From contig NZ_JAUYWF010000001.1 of assembly GCF_030708455.1 (NCBI RefSeq), positions 342,989 to 406,988 of the forward strand: 64,000 nucleotides of DNA. Direction: 5' to 3'. The DNA comes from Halomonas sp. SSL-5. Lineage in GTDB: Bacteria; Pseudomonadota; Gammaproteobacteria; Pseudomonadales; Halomonadaceae. Below, in pieces: positions 28,279 through 37,051 of the stretch. Under the pieces are notes generated by a model. It had not been told where the DNA came from. It saw only the letters and a program-made list of their open reading frames with translations, and ran no database searches. The translations under genes and the position numbers were made by a program. Each line of letters begins with the position of its first letter. Position 1 is the stretch's first letter.

Positions 28279-29367
28279 GTGGAAACGACAAAGCCATTAC
28301 GTTTCGTAAGGCACAGGAGCTGTTCCATTACCATGCTGGTGTCGCTGGGCGCCTTTTCCCCACTCGCCCTGGCCCAGGTGTCGAGTGGCTCGGAGGAGGT
28401 GGTCCGGGAGGCGAGGCCCAGCCAGAGCGTGGAGAACGTTTTTCGGGAAGAGCATGCGCTGTTCTCCGATCGCCTGACCATCGAGCCGGGCATCAACTAC
28501 TCCTACTCGGATCGTTCGCAGCTGGCCCTCCGGGGGTTCCTGGCCCTGGATGCGATCTTCCTGGGCGAGTTGAACGTGGATACCGTCGAGAGTCATATCA
28601 CCACCTTCGATATCAATACCCGCTACGGCCTGACGGACCGACTCGAGGTGGGGCTCAACGTCCCCTTCGTCTACCGCAGCACCACTTACCAGTCTATCGG
28701 TCTCGACTTTTCAACACAGCGTGACAGTGAGGCAACGGTTGATGAGGCGGATATCGGGGATGTCAGCCTGTCTCTCTCCTACCGATTGCTCCCGGAAACC
28801 CAGCAGCGGCCAGACGTCGTCTTGAACTTCGGTGTTACCGCACCCACAGGAACAGACCCCTATGGTATCTCGCTGAAAAGTGACGATGATCAGGGCGGGA
28901 ACCTGAATTACCCGACGGAATTGCCGACGGGTAATGGCGTCTGGTCGGTCAGCACGGGTGTTTCGGCACTAAAGACACTGGACCCGGCTATCGTCTTCGC
29001 CAACCTGGGTTACAAGTACAACATTGAAGAAAGCTTCGATGATATCTCGGGACTGGAAGATGATCAGCCGGGTGACGTCAAGCTGGGTGACAGTATTCGT
29101 GCCGGCTTCGGCACGGCCTTCGCCCTCAATGAGCGGCTGAGCCTGTCGCTCTCCTATTCTCACGAGTACATCATGCAGTCCGAGACCACCCAGCCGGGCG
29201 AGCCGACCAACAAGGTGGTCGGCAGCGATGCCAACGTGGGGGTGTTCAGCATCGGCGGGACCTATGCGTTGAACGACAGCACCTCGGTGGTGACCAGCCT
29301 GGGGATCGGGCTGACCGATGATGCCTCCGATATCAGCCTGACCTTCCGCATGCCCTTCCAACTGTAG
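28279..29367 (+). CDS. Outer-membrane beta-barrel protein (FapF-position, phenol_MetA_deg-like)
   Basis: A 362-residue protein with an N-terminal signal peptide ending A-L-A-Q. A short helical segment is followed by a barrel of alternating hydrophobic/polar strands, with many Tyr/Leu-rich turns such as L-S-L-S-L-S-Y-S and D-I-S-L-T-F-R at the C-terminus. This fits the family often annotated as transporter or MetA-pathway outer-membrane protein. GTG 28279 is chosen as start because AAGGAG lies six bases upstream; the ATG at 28273 would abut the ribosome site. Last in the operon, it would provide the outer-membrane pore for subunit export, as FapF does. Its sequence is not an obvious FapF. Confidence 0.75.
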   Translation: METTKPLRFVRHRSCSITMLVSLGAFSPLALAQVSSGSEEVVREARPSQSVENVFREEHALFSDRLTIEPGINYSYSDRSQLALRGFLALDAIFLGELNVDTVESHITTFDINTRYGLTDRLEVGLNVPFVYRSTTYQSIGLDFSTQRDSEATVDEADIGDVSLSLSYRLLPETQQRPDVVLNFGVTAPTGTDPYGISLKSDDDQGGNLNYPTELPTGNGVWSVSTGVSALKTLDPAIVFANLGYKYNIEESFDDISGLEDDQPGDVKLGDSIRAGFGTAFALNERLSLSLSYSHEYIMQSETTQPGEPTNKVVGSDANVGVFSIGGTYALNDSTSVVTSLGIGLTDDASDISLTFRMPFQL

Positions 29368-29390
29368 CAACTCGTCCTGACACAACACCT

Positions 29391-29431
29391 CCTCCCCTGC
29401 GGCCCGCTCTCGAAGCGGGCCGCAGGGGAGG
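29391..29431 (+). terminator. Strong terminator of the matrix-like operon
   Basis: An 18-bp perfect stem (29391-29408 with 29414-29431) and a 5-nt loop follow the barrel gene by 23 bp, ending in TCGTTTCT. Confidence 0.85.
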
Positions 29432-29502
29432 TCGTTTCTCGCCGTGTGGCTATCCGTGATGGCATAATGCGCGCCATCGTAACGACGTAACGGGAAGGCA
29501 CC

Positions 29503-29838
29503 ATGCTCAAGGGGTTGGCGCTGGCGCTGACGGTGCTGGTGGCGCTGCTGCAGTACCGGCTGTGGCTCGGTCAGGGGGGCATCGAGGAACTGCGCGAGGT
29601 GCGCCAGCGGGTGGCGACGCTCGAGGCGGCCAACCAGCCGCTGCGTGACCGCAATGCGCGCCTGGCCGCCGAGGTGCTCGACCTCAAGACCGGCCTCGAC
29701 GCCATCGAGGAGCGCGCGCGCAGCGATATCGGCATGGTGCGCACCGACGAGCAGTTCTTCTGGGTGCCCGACGTGACGGTGGAGTCCGCGCCGGTGGTCA
29801 ACCCGGTGCCCGCCGCACGCCTGGAGGCGAGCCGATGA
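29503..29838 (+). CDS. ftsB: Cell division protein FtsB
   Basis: A 111-residue bitopic inner-membrane protein: a single N-terminal helix (about 4-22) and a periplasmic coiled coil (I-E-E-L-R-E-V-R-Q-R-V-A-T-L-E and following). In the divisome, FtsB forms a complex with FtsL and FtsQ. The tail R-T-D-E-Q-F-F-W-V is characteristic. It is first in the conserved ftsB-ispD-ispF cluster; its stop overlaps the ispD start by four bases. Confidence 0.92.
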   Translation: MLKGLALALTVLVALLQYRLWLGQGGIEELREVRQRVATLEAANQPLRDRNARLAAEVLDLKTGLDAIEERARSDIGMVRTDEQFFWVPDVTVESAPVVNPVPAARLEASR

Positions 29839-30569
29839 ACGTGGCTCCCTGGCTGGTGGTGCCGGCGGCGGGGCAGGGGCGACGCATGGGCGCCGATCGC
29901 CCCAAGCAGTATCTGGAGTTCGAGGGTCGTCCGGTGCTGGCCCATACCCTGGAACGCCTGCACGCCGCCTTTCCCCAGGCTCGGCTCTGTCTCTGCCTGG
30001 ACCCCGACGACGCCTGGTTCGATCCCGCCTGGGTACCCTTCGCCGACTGGCGCCGCGTGCCCGGCGGCGTCGAGCGTGCCGACTCAGTGGCCAACGCCCT
30101 GGCCGCCATCGAGTCCGAGGCTCATGGCGACGACCTGGTGCTGGTCCATGATGTGGCACGCCCCTGCGTCAGCGTGGCGGACCTGGGCCGGCTGATGCGG
30201 GCCCTGGTGGACGAGCCGGTGGGCGGGCTGCTGGCCGCGCCGGTGGCGGATACCATGAAGCGTGACGACGGCGGCGGCCGGGTCGCCCTCACGGAACCCC
30301 GCGCGGGTCTCTGGCACGCCTTTACCCCCCAGGGCTTTCGCTACGGCCTGCTGGTCCGGGCGTTGCGCGAGGCCGCGTCGGCGGGCACGGCGGTGACCGA
30401 TGAGGCCTCCGCGGTGGAGGCCCTGGGCCACTCGCCGCGGTTGGTGCCCGGGCGTCGTGACAACCTCAAGATCACCCATCCCGAGGACCTGGCCCTGGCC
30501 GGCATGATCCTGGCCGCCCAGGCCTCGGCGCAGAACGAGACGGCGCCGACCGGCGTCGCGGAGAGATGA
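29835..30569 (+). CDS. ispD: 2-C-methyl-D-erythritol 4-phosphate cytidylyltransferase
   Basis: A 244-residue enzyme of the MEP isoprenoid pathway coupling CTP to methylerythritol phosphate. The nucleotide-binding [10 protein letters not shown], the V-H-D-V-A-R-P-C segment and T-D-E-A-S-A-V-E are all conserved. Start and stop overlap with ftsB and ispF through ATGA junctions, indicating coupling. Confidence 0.95.
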   Translation: MNVAPWLVVPAAGQGRRMGADRPKQYLEFEGRPVLAHTLERLHAAFPQARLCLCLDPDDAWFDPAWVPFADWRRVPGGVERADSVANALAAIESEAHGDDLVLVHDVARPCVSVADLGRLMRALVDEPVGGLLAAPVADTMKRDDGGGRVALTEPRAGLWHAFTPQGFRYGLLVRALREAASAGTAVTDEASAVEALGHSPRLVPGRRDNLKITHPEDLALAGMILAAQASAQNETAPTGVAER

Positions 30570-31084
30570 TGCGAATCGGCCATGGCTTCGACGTCCACCG
30601 CTTCGGCGAGGGCGACCACCTGATGATCGGCGGCGTCGCCGTGCCCTTCGAGCGCGGCTTCGTCGCCCACTCCGACGGCGATGTGCTGCTGCATGCCATC
30701 AGCGATGCCCTGCTCGGCGCCTGCGCCCTGGGCGATATCGGTCGCCACTTCCCGGATACCGACCCGGCCTGGAAGGGCGCCGACAGCCGCGACCTGCTGC
30801 GCCGCGTGGTGGCCCTGGTGGGCGAGGCCGGCTACCGGGTCGGTAACCTCGATGCCACCCTGATGGCCCAGGCACCCAAGATGGCGCCCCACGTGGCGGC
30901 CATGGCGGCCAATATCGCCGCCGATCTGGGCGTCGAGCTCGGCGCGGTCAACGTCAAGGCGACCACCACCGAGCGCCTGGGCTTTACCGGCCGTGGCGAG
31001 GGCATCGCCGCCGAGGCGGTAGCACTGCTGTTGCCGGTTTCGGGGCCGGTGTCGAAAAAGACGAGCGATCGCGCCGGTGAGTGA
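30566..31084 (+). CDS. ispF: 2-C-methyl-D-erythritol 2,4-cyclodiphosphate synthase
   Basis: A 172-residue enzyme cyclising CDP-methylerythritol phosphate in the MEP pathway. The metal-binding D-V-H and H-S-D-G-D segments and the [17 protein letters not shown] signature are intact. Start may be the first or second of two adjacent ATG codons; the first overlaps the ispD stop. The C-terminus is about 12 residues longer than usual and overlaps truD by 8 bp. Confidence 0.95.
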   Translation: MMRIGHGFDVHRFGEGDHLMIGGVAVPFERGFVAHSDGDVLLHAISDALLGACALGDIGRHFPDTDPAWKGADSRDLLRRVVALVGEAGYRVGNLDATLMAQAPKMAPHVAAMAANIAADLGVELGAVNVKATTTERLGFTGRGEGIAAEAVALLLPVSGPVSKKTSDRAGE

Positions 31085-32153
31085 TGCCACGACACGACCC
31101 CGGGTCGATGCCATCGACTGGCCACCGGTCTGGCCGCGGGTGCTCGACGCCGAGTTCGGTCCGCCGGTCGGCGGGGATTACCGGGCACGCCCCGAGGACT
31201 TCATGGTCGAGGAGGTGCTCGATTTCGCCCCCGAGGGGGAGGGCGAGCACCTGTGGCTCTACATCGAGAAACGCGACCTGACCACCGCCATGGTGGTCAA
31301 GGAACTGGCGCGGCTGTGCGAGGCCTCGCCGCGGGTGGTGGGCTACTCGGGGATGAAGGATCGGGTCGCCGTGACCCGCCAGTGGCTGTCGGTGCAGCTG
31401 CCGGGTCGCGAGGCGCCGGCGGGATTGCTCGAGGGCCTGGCCGAGCGCGGCGTGCGGGTGCTGGAGATGGCGCGTCATCCGCGCAAGCTCAAGCGCGGCG
31501 TGCACCGTGCCAACCGCTTCCGGCTGCGCCTGACCGGGCCGGTGGTGGATGACGATGCCTTTGCGCCACGCTGGGAGCGCCTGCTCGAGCGCGGGGTGGC
31601 CAACTATTTCGGCCCCCAGCGCTTCGGCCCGGATGGCCGCAACCTGCTGCGCGCCCGCTCGCTGCTGGCCAGGGGCTGGCGCAAGCGCGACGACCGCGAC
31701 GGGATGCTGCTCTCGGCGGCGCGCAGCTTCCTGTTCAACGAGCTGCTTGCCGAGCGCATCCGCGAGGGCAGCTGGGATCGTCTGTTGCCGGGTGAGGTGG
31801 CCAACCTCGATGGCACCGCCAGCCAGTTCGGCGTCGAGTCCCCGGATGCCGAGCTCGAGGCCCGCGCGGCGCGCCTCGACCTGCACCCAAGCGGCGTGCT
31901 GTGGGGCACCGGGGGCTCGGTGGCGAATGGCGAGGCGCTGGCTCGAGAGGCACACCTGGCCAGCCGCTTCCCCGCGCTGTGCGCGGGCCTCGAGGCGGCC
32001 GGCGTACGCCTGGGGCGACGCCCGCTGCGCCTGCGCCTGGTCGAGGCGAGCCTCGAACGCGGTGACGGCGAGCTGTGGCTCGCCTTCACGCTGCCCCGCG
32101 GCGCCTTCGCCACCGCCGTACTCCGAGAATTGATCACGCACCCGACCCTGTAA
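31077..32153 (+). CDS. truD: tRNA pseudouridine(13) synthase
   Basis: A 358-residue pseudouridine synthase acting on tRNA uridine 13. The catalytic Asp95 is in G-Y-S-G-M-K-D-R, and [13 protein letters not shown] family motifs are present. It starts at a GTG inside the end of ispF, 8 bp overlap. Confidence 0.95.
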   Translation: MSDATTRPRVDAIDWPPVWPRVLDAEFGPPVGGDYRARPEDFMVEEVLDFAPEGEGEHLWLYIEKRDLTTAMVVKELARLCEASPRVVGYSGMKDRVAVTRQWLSVQLPGREAPAGLLEGLAERGVRVLEMARHPRKLKRGVHRANRFRLRLTGPVVDDDAFAPRWERLLERGVANYFGPQRFGPDGRNLLRARSLLARGWRKRDDRDGMLLSAARSFLFNELLAERIREGSWDRLLPGEVANLDGTASQFGVESPDAELEARAARLDLHPSGVLWGTGGSVANGEALAREAHLASRFPALCAGLEAAGVRLGRRPLRLRLVEASLERGDGELWLAFTLPRGAFATAVLRELITHPTL

Positions 32154-32181
32154 CGGATGCGCCTACGTGAGGAATTTCGAG

Positions 32182-32928
32182 ATGCGCCGACTGCTGCTCT
32201 CCAACGACGACGGCGTGCACGCCCCCGGGCTGCGCGCCCTGCACGATGCGCTGGTGCCCCATGCCAAGCTGCGCGTGGTGGCGCCGGACCGTGACAAGAG
32301 CGGGGCCAGCAACTCCCTGACCCTGACCCGGCCGCTGGCGCTGTCGGCGATGGACAACGGCTTCTACAGCGTCGACGGCACCCCGGCGGACTGCGTCTAC
32401 CTGGGCGTGAACGGCGTCTGGAACGAGAAGCCCGACCTGGTGATCTCGGGCATCAATCACGGCGGCAACCTGGGCGACGACGTGCTCTACTCCGGCACCG
32501 TGGCCGCCGCCATGGAGGGGCGCAACCTGGGCATGGCGGCCATCGCCATGTCGCTGGTGGGCCATCGCCACTTCGAGACCGCTGGCCGGGTGGCGGCGAG
32601 CCTGGTGGGGGCCGCCGAGCAGCTCTCGCTGCCGCCGCGCAGCCTGCTCAATGTCAACGTGCCGGACCTGCCCTGGAGCGAGATCCGGGGCTTCCGGGTC
32701 ACCCGCCTGGGCTATCGCGGTCCCGCGGCTCGGCCCCAGGAGGTGCGCGATCCCCGCGGCCGGGTGCGCTGGTGGATCGCCGCCGTGGGCGCGAACGCCG
32801 ACGATGGCCCCGACACCGACTTCGCCGCCGTGGAGGCGGGCTTCGTTTCCATCACTCCGCTGCAGACCGATCTCACCCGGCACGCAGCCATCGCGGACGT
32901 CAAGGGCTGGCTGGATGCACTCACCTGA
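32182..32928 (+). CDS. surE: 5'/3'-nucleotidase SurE
   Basis: A 248-residue metal-dependent nucleoside monophosphatase. The N-terminal [11 protein letters not shown] carries the metal-binding Asp pair, and [13 protein letters not shown] is the second ligand region. ATG 32182 is preferred over an in-frame GTG five codons upstream because SurE proteins begin right before the LSNDDG strand and AGGA is suitably placed. Confidence 0.95.
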   Translation: MRRLLLSNDDGVHAPGLRALHDALVPHAKLRVVAPDRDKSGASNSLTLTRPLALSAMDNGFYSVDGTPADCVYLGVNGVWNEKPDLVISGINHGGNLGDDVLYSGTVAAAMEGRNLGMAAIAMSLVGHRHFETAGRVAASLVGAAEQLSLPPRSLLNVNVPDLPWSEIRGFRVTRLGYRGPAARPQEVRDPRGRVRWWIAAVGANADDGPDTDFAAVEAGFVSITPLQTDLTRHAAIADVKGWLDALT

Positions 32929-33595
32929 ACGCCTGACCGAGCTGGTGCGCGGGGTGGGCATGACCTCCCAGCGCACCCGCGACCGCATGCTGGAACGCCT
33001 GGCCACCCAGGGCATCCGTGATCCCCGGGTGCTGGAGACCCTGGGCCGTGAGCCTCGCCACCTGTTCCTGGACGAGGCGCTGTCCCATCGCGCCTACGAG
33101 GACACCTCATTACCCATCGGCCATGGCCAGACCCTCTCCCAGCCGTGGATGGTGGCGCGCATGACCGAACTGGTCCTGCAGGCGGCGCCCCAGCGTGTGC
33201 TGGAGATCGGCACCGGTTCCGGCTACCAGACGCTGATCCTCTCGCGGTTGGTGCCGGAACTCTGGTCGATCGAGCGAATCAATGCCTTGCACCGTCGCGC
33301 CGCCGAGCGGCTGCGCCTGCTGGGCGCGCACAATGCCCACCTGCGCCTGGCCGACGGCGGTCATGGCTGGGAGGAGGCCGCGCCCTTCGATGTCATCCTG
33401 CTGACCGCCTGCGCCAGCCAGCTGCCGGCGGCGCTGCTCTCCCAGCTCGCCGAGGGCGGCGTGCTGATCACCCCGCTGTCCGACGCCCGGGGCCGCCAGT
33501 GGCTGACCCGGATCCAGCGTCAGGACAACCAGTTCGAGAAGCGGCGCCTCGAGCCGGTGCGCTTCGTGCCGCTCCTCGAGGGCGTCATTCGTTGA
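32915..33595 (+). CDS. pcm: Protein-L-isoaspartate O-methyltransferase
   Basis: A 226-residue repair methyltransferase acting on isoaspartyl residues. The SAM-binding motif [12 protein letters not shown] and the T-L-S-Q-P-W-M-V-A segment are clear. ATG 32915 overlaps the surE end by 14 bp, and the frame upstream has no family sequence. A Q-F-x2[11 protein letters not shown] end is typical of the enterobacterial/pseudomonad type. Confidence 0.94.
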   Translation: MHSPERLTELVRGVGMTSQRTRDRMLERLATQGIRDPRVLETLGREPRHLFLDEALSHRAYEDTSLPIGHGQTLSQPWMVARMTELVLQAAPQRVLEIGTGSGYQTLILSRLVPELWSIERINALHRRAAERLRLLGAHNAHLRLADGGHGWEEAAPFDVILLTACASQLPAALLSQLAEGGVLITPLSDARGRQWLTRIQRQDNQFEKRRLEPVRFVPLLEGVIR

Positions 33596-33608
33596 AAGGA
33601 GTCCGCTG

Positions 33609-34634
33609 TTGAAGCGATACCTCGGCATCATCCTGAAGGGCGCCGGCATGGGCGCCGCCGACGCGGTACCCGGCGTTTCCGGCGGCACCATCGCCTTTAT
33701 CACCGGCATCTACGAGGAGCTGATCCATACCATCAAGCAGTTCGGCCCCAGCGCCTTCGGTGCCTGGCGCCGGGGCGGGAGCGCGGGCCTGGTGGCCCAT
33801 CTCAACCTGCCTTTCCTGCTGCCGCTGCTGCTGGGCATCGCCGTCAGTCTGGTCAGCGTCGCCCACCTGGTGGTGTGGTTGATGGAGGACCACCCGCTGC
33901 TGCTCAACGGCTTCTTCTTCGGGCTGGTGCTGGCCTCGGCAGTGGTGGTCAGCCGCCATCCGGCCGACTGGCGCTGGTGGCATATCCTGCCGCTGGTCGG
34001 AGGGCTGCTGCTGGCCCACGGCCTGCCCTCGCTGATGCCGCTGGTGACCGAACTGGGCAGCCGCGAGGTGATGCTGCTGGTGGGCGGTGCCATCGCCATC
34101 AGCGCCATGATCCTGCCCGGGGTCTCGGGCAGCTTCCTGCTGCTGACCATGGGCCTCTATGGCACCGTGATGGATGGCATCCGCGGCTTCGACCTGGGGC
34201 TGATCGGGCTGTTCGGGATGGGCTGTGCGGTGGGGCTGTTCGCCTTTTCGCGACTGCTCTCCTGGTTGCTCGACCGCTATCATACCGGGACCCTGCAGCT
34301 GCTGGTGGGCTTCATCATCGGCTCGTTGCCGGTACTCTGGCCGTGGCGGGAACTGGTACGCTACCAGCTCGGCCCGGACGGACAGATGATTCCACTGGAT
34401 TACCGATACCTGACACCGGGCGACTACGCCCTGCTCACCGGTGACGCTTCTCAGCTGGTGGCCGTGGTGGCGCTGATGCTGGTGGGGGCGGCCGGCGTTC
34501 TGCTGCTCGACCGCACCGGGCGACGCCCGGCAACGATTCGTGGGAAGGGTTCACATGGGGCAAGCTCTCAAGGGGCAAGCTCTCAAGGGGCAAGCTCTCA
34601 AGGAGCAAACAAGGAGGAAGGCTCTGATGCGTAA
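33609..34634 (+). CDS. DUF368 family membrane protein (polyprenyl-phosphate transporter family)
   Basis: A 341-residue integral membrane protein with eight or more helices. The paired family motifs A-A-D-A-V-P-G-V-S-G-G-T (N-terminal) and M-I-L-P-G-V-S-G-S-F-L-L (middle) identify DUF368. DUF368 and DedA proteins were shown in other bacteria to recycle undecaprenyl phosphate across the membrane; this is assumed here from the family. The start is TTG 33609, with AAAGGAG before it. The C-terminal tail carries three S-Q-G-A-S-like repeats from a 15-bp tandem repeat. It overlaps nlpD by 8 bp, embedding it among envelope genes. Confidence 0.88.
   Translation: MKRYLGIILKGAGMGAADAVPGVSGGTIAFITGIYEELIHTIKQFGPSAFGAWRRGGSAGLVAHLNLPFLLPLLLGIAVSLVSVAHLVVWLMEDHPLLLNGFFFGLVLASAVVVSRHPADWRWWHILPLVGGLLLAHGLPSLMPLVTELGSREVMLLVGGAIAISAMILPGVSGSFLLLTMGLYGTVMDGIRGFDLGLIGLFGMGCAVGLFAFSRLLSWLLDRYHTGTLQLLVGFIIGSLPVLWPWRELVRYQLGPDGQMIPLDYRYLTPGDYALLTGDASQLVAVVALMLVGAAGVLLLDRTGRRPATIRGKGSHGASSQGASSQGASSQGANKEEGSDA
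34557..34601. repeat. 15-bp tandem repeat, three units
   Basis: Unit GGGGCAAGCTCTCAA occurs three times in tandem (34557, 34572, 34587), followed by a partial fourth. It lies at the end of the DUF368 gene and directly before the nlpD ribosome site, open in both frames. Confidence 0.9.
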
Positions 34635-35793
34635 GGTTTTGATGATTTCGGGCCTGGCCCTGGCGATGGCCGGCTGTGCCAGCCAGCAGGATTCCCCGGG
34701 CCAGGTACCGGTGCGCGACCTCTCGGCGAGCCGTACGGACACCGGGGCGAGCCACTATACCGTGGAGCGGGGCGATACCCTCTACGGCATCGCCTGGCGC
34801 CACGACATGGACTACCGCGACCTGGCGCGACTCAACCGCATCGGCCCGCCCTACGAGATCCAGCCGGGCCAGCGCCTGGCACTCGAAGGAGGGGGGGGCG
34901 AAGGACAGCCGGCGGCCCGGCAGCCTGACGACGGCGCAAGTGCCGTGGCGGTGGCCACGCCCCTCGGCGGCACCCAGGCCGAGGCCGATTCCGGCGACAT
35001 GGAGTGGCTGCTGCCCAGCGGTGAGACCGAGACCGTGTCCCGCGCCGATCGCGCCACCTCCTCGCGTGGCGAAGACGCGGCCCAGTCGGTCAGCGACGAC
35101 GACAGTGGCCCGGGACCGGTCTACTCGCCGGAGAGCCCCGGCGCCGATGGCGGCCTGAGTGAGCGTGACCTGGCCGAGCGCGGCGAGCGTGATGCCGAAG
35201 GTGAGGCCGAGCAGCTCGCCGAGGCCCGCGAAGCGTCCGAGCAGGCCAGCGAGGCGACTGCAGAGGCCGGCGAGGCCCGGGAAGTGGCTGAGACCGCCGA
35301 CCGGGAAGAACCTGCCCGTGAGGCGCCGAGCGAAGAGGCCACCGAGGCCGATGCAGGCACCGCCGTCGCCGGCGGAAGCCAGGCCGCCGATCGCGGCTCG
35401 CGCACCTATACGCCGGTCGCCGAGGTGCCCTGGCAGTGGCCCGCACCGGGGGATGTTGTCGGCCAGTTCGGCGATGGTGGCGCGATTACCGCCGGCATTG
35501 ATATCGCCGGACAAAAGGGGCAACCTGTCAAGGCGGCAGGGCCCGGGATCGTGGTCTATGCGGGCAGCGGTGTAAGGGGCTACGGCAAGCTGATCCTGAT
35601 CAAGCACAACGACCAGTTCCTCAGCGCCTACGCCCACAACGACACGCTGCGGGTAAGCGAGAATGACGTGGTCGAGGCCGGCGAGGTGATCGCCACCATG
35701 GGCGACAGCGATGCCGAGGACGTCAGGCTGCATTTCGAGGTGCGCAAGGATGGTCAGCCCCAGGACCCTCTGGAGTTCTTGCCCTCACGCTGA
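34627..35793 (+). CDS. nlpD: Lipoprotein NlpD, LysM plus degenerate LytM domain
   Basis: A 388-residue lipoprotein: the signal ends in the lipobox L-A-M-A-G-C (Cys17). A LysM domain follows (about 41-86; Y-T-V-E-R-G-D-T-L-Y-G-I-A), then a long acidic Glu/Ala-rich linker (about 170-260) and a C-terminal M23/LytM domain. The usual metal-binding H-x3-D position reads T-A-G-I-D-I, so zinc peptidase activity is not expected. This agrees with NlpD acting as an activator of amidase AmiC in division. ATG 34627 has AAGGAGG upstream. rpoS follows, and rpoS promoters commonly lie within nlpD. Confidence 0.92.
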   Translation: MRKVLMISGLALAMAGCASQQDSPGQVPVRDLSASRTDTGASHYTVERGDTLYGIAWRHDMDYRDLARLNRIGPPYEIQPGQRLALEGGGGEGQPAARQPDDGASAVAVATPLGGTQAEADSGDMEWLLPSGETETVSRADRATSSRGEDAAQSVSDDDSGPGPVYSPESPGADGGLSERDLAERGERDAEGEAEQLAEAREASEQASEATAEAGEAREVAETADREEPAREAPSEEATEADAGTAVAGGSQAADRGSRTYTPVAEVPWQWPAPGDVVGQFGDGGAITAGIDIAGQKGQPVKAAGPGIVVYAGSGVRGYGKLILIKHNDQFLSAYAHNDTLRVSENDVVEAGEVIATMGDSDAEDVRLHFEVRKDGQPQDPLEFLPSR

Positions 35794-35848
35794 TGCCGTG
35801 CTCCGGTGGTTAAATCCCAGCGGGGTTGTCACACAATAATAATCGGTT

Positions 35849-35873
35849 TCGCCGATGCTCCTGGTATCGGCGA
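35849..35873 (+). promoter_or_regulatory. Hairpin in the rpoS leader
   Basis: TCGCCGAT and ATCGGCGA form a perfect 8-bp stem with a 9-nt loop, 27 nt before the rpoS start codon. It could influence rpoS translation; it lacks a T-run, so termination is less likely. Confidence 0.4.
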
Positions 35874-35900
35874 CAGGACGCAAGCACGGGGTAGCCATCG

Positions 35901-36887
35901 ATGAGCATGCTTGAACGGGACCTTCAGGATGTGGATCTGGACACGCTCGAGGAGAAGGAAGATGACACCATCGTCGATGCCATCGACGAACCGGAGGCCG
36001 AAGACGAGACGGCCTTCGAGAAGGCGCTGACCCGCGAGGATCGCTACAGCCACCAGAGCCTCGATGCCACCCAGATCTATCTCAACGAGATCGGCTTCTC
36101 GCCGCTGCTCACCCCCGAGGAGGAGGTCTTCTACGGCCGGCTCGCCCAGAAGGGTGATCCCCTCGGCCGTTCGCGGATGATCGAGTCCAACCTGCGGCTG
36201 GTGGTGAAGATCGCCAGGCGCTATCTCAATCGCGGCCTCTCGCTGCTCGACCTGATCGAGGAGGGCAACCTCGGGCTGATCCGGGCGGTGGAGAAGTTCG
36301 ATCCCGAGCGGGGCTTCCGCTTCTCCACCTATGCCACCTGGTGGATCCGCCAGACCATCGAGCGGGCGCTGATGAACCAGACCCGCACCATTCGCCTGCC
36401 CATCCATGTGGTCAAGGAGCTCAACATCTACCTGCGCGCGGCCCGCGAGCTGACCCAGAAGCTCGATCACGAGGCCACCGCGGAGGAGATCGCCGATCAC
36501 CTCGACAAGCCGGTGGAGGCCGTCAAGAAGATGATGGGGCTCAACGAGCGCATCTCCTCGGTGGACTACCCGGTGGGCGGTGACAGCGACAAGCCGCTGA
36601 TCGAGACCCTGGCCGACGACAACGACCATGGGCCCGAGTCGAGCCTGCTCGACGGCGACGTCAAGCAGCATGTGGACGAGTGGCTCTCCGAGCTCACCGA
36701 AAAGCAGCGCGAGGTCGTGGTGCGCCGGTTCGGCCTGCGCGGCCACGAGGCGGCCACCCTCGAGCAGGTGGGGGAGGAGATCGGCCTGACCCGGGAGCGG
36801 GTGCGCCAGATCCAGGTCGAGGCATTGAAGAAGCTGCGTCGGGTGCTCGAGAAGCAGGGGCTCAGCCTGGATGCCATCTTCGCCTGA
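35901..36887 (+). CDS. rpoS: RNA polymerase sigma factor RpoS
   Basis: A 328-residue stationary-phase/general stress sigma factor. Region 2 ([18 protein letters not shown] and Y-A-T-W-W-I-R-Q) and the region 4.2 helix-turn-helix ([19 protein letters not shown]) are intact. It follows nlpD as in most gammaproteobacteria. The acidic N-terminus is somewhat extended. It probably helps control the LOV, adhesin and stress genes in this window, but no RpoS promoter was defined. Confidence 0.97.
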   Translation: MSMLERDLQDVDLDTLEEKEDDTIVDAIDEPEAEDETAFEKALTREDRYSHQSLDATQIYLNEIGFSPLLTPEEEVFYGRLAQKGDPLGRSRMIESNLRLVVKIARRYLNRGLSLLDLIEEGNLGLIRAVEKFDPERGFRFSTYATWWIRQTIERALMNQTRTIRLPIHVVKELNIYLRAARELTQKLDHEATAEEIADHLDKPVEAVKKMMGLNERISSVDYPVGGDSDKPLIETLADDNDHGPESSLLDGDVKQHVDEWLSELTEKQREVVVRRFGLRGHEAATLEQVGEEIGLTRERVRQIQVEALKKLRRVLEKQGLSLDAIFA

Positions 36888-36955
36888 CTCTCGCCTGACG
36901 TGGTGATCAGCAGGATATTCCAGCTTTCTTGACATATTTAGTGATGTGATTCGAT

Positions 36956-36984
36956 AAGCCACCAGTCATATGGTGGCTTTTTTC
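36956..36984 (+). terminator. rpoS terminator
   Basis: AAGCCACCA-GTCATA-TGGTGGCTT is a perfect 9-bp stem followed by TTTTT. A TTGACA at 36929-36934 with GATAAG 18 bp on could be a promoter overlapping it. Confidence 0.88.
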
Positions 36985-37051
36985 GTGATTTGGCGCGCAC
37001 TTCCAACGATAATCCTCGCCTTGTCCATTCGCTTCAGTTCAGGAGTCCGCC

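Noticed and set aside
31077..31084. A frameshift between ispF and truD
   Set aside because: The 8-bp overlap is a normal GTG start inside the ispF end; both proteins are complete.
36888..37051. An rsmZ-like small RNA downstream of rpoS, as in Pseudomonas
   Set aside because: The gap has one terminator and lacks repeated GGA-containing loops; there is no room for a multi-stem RNA.
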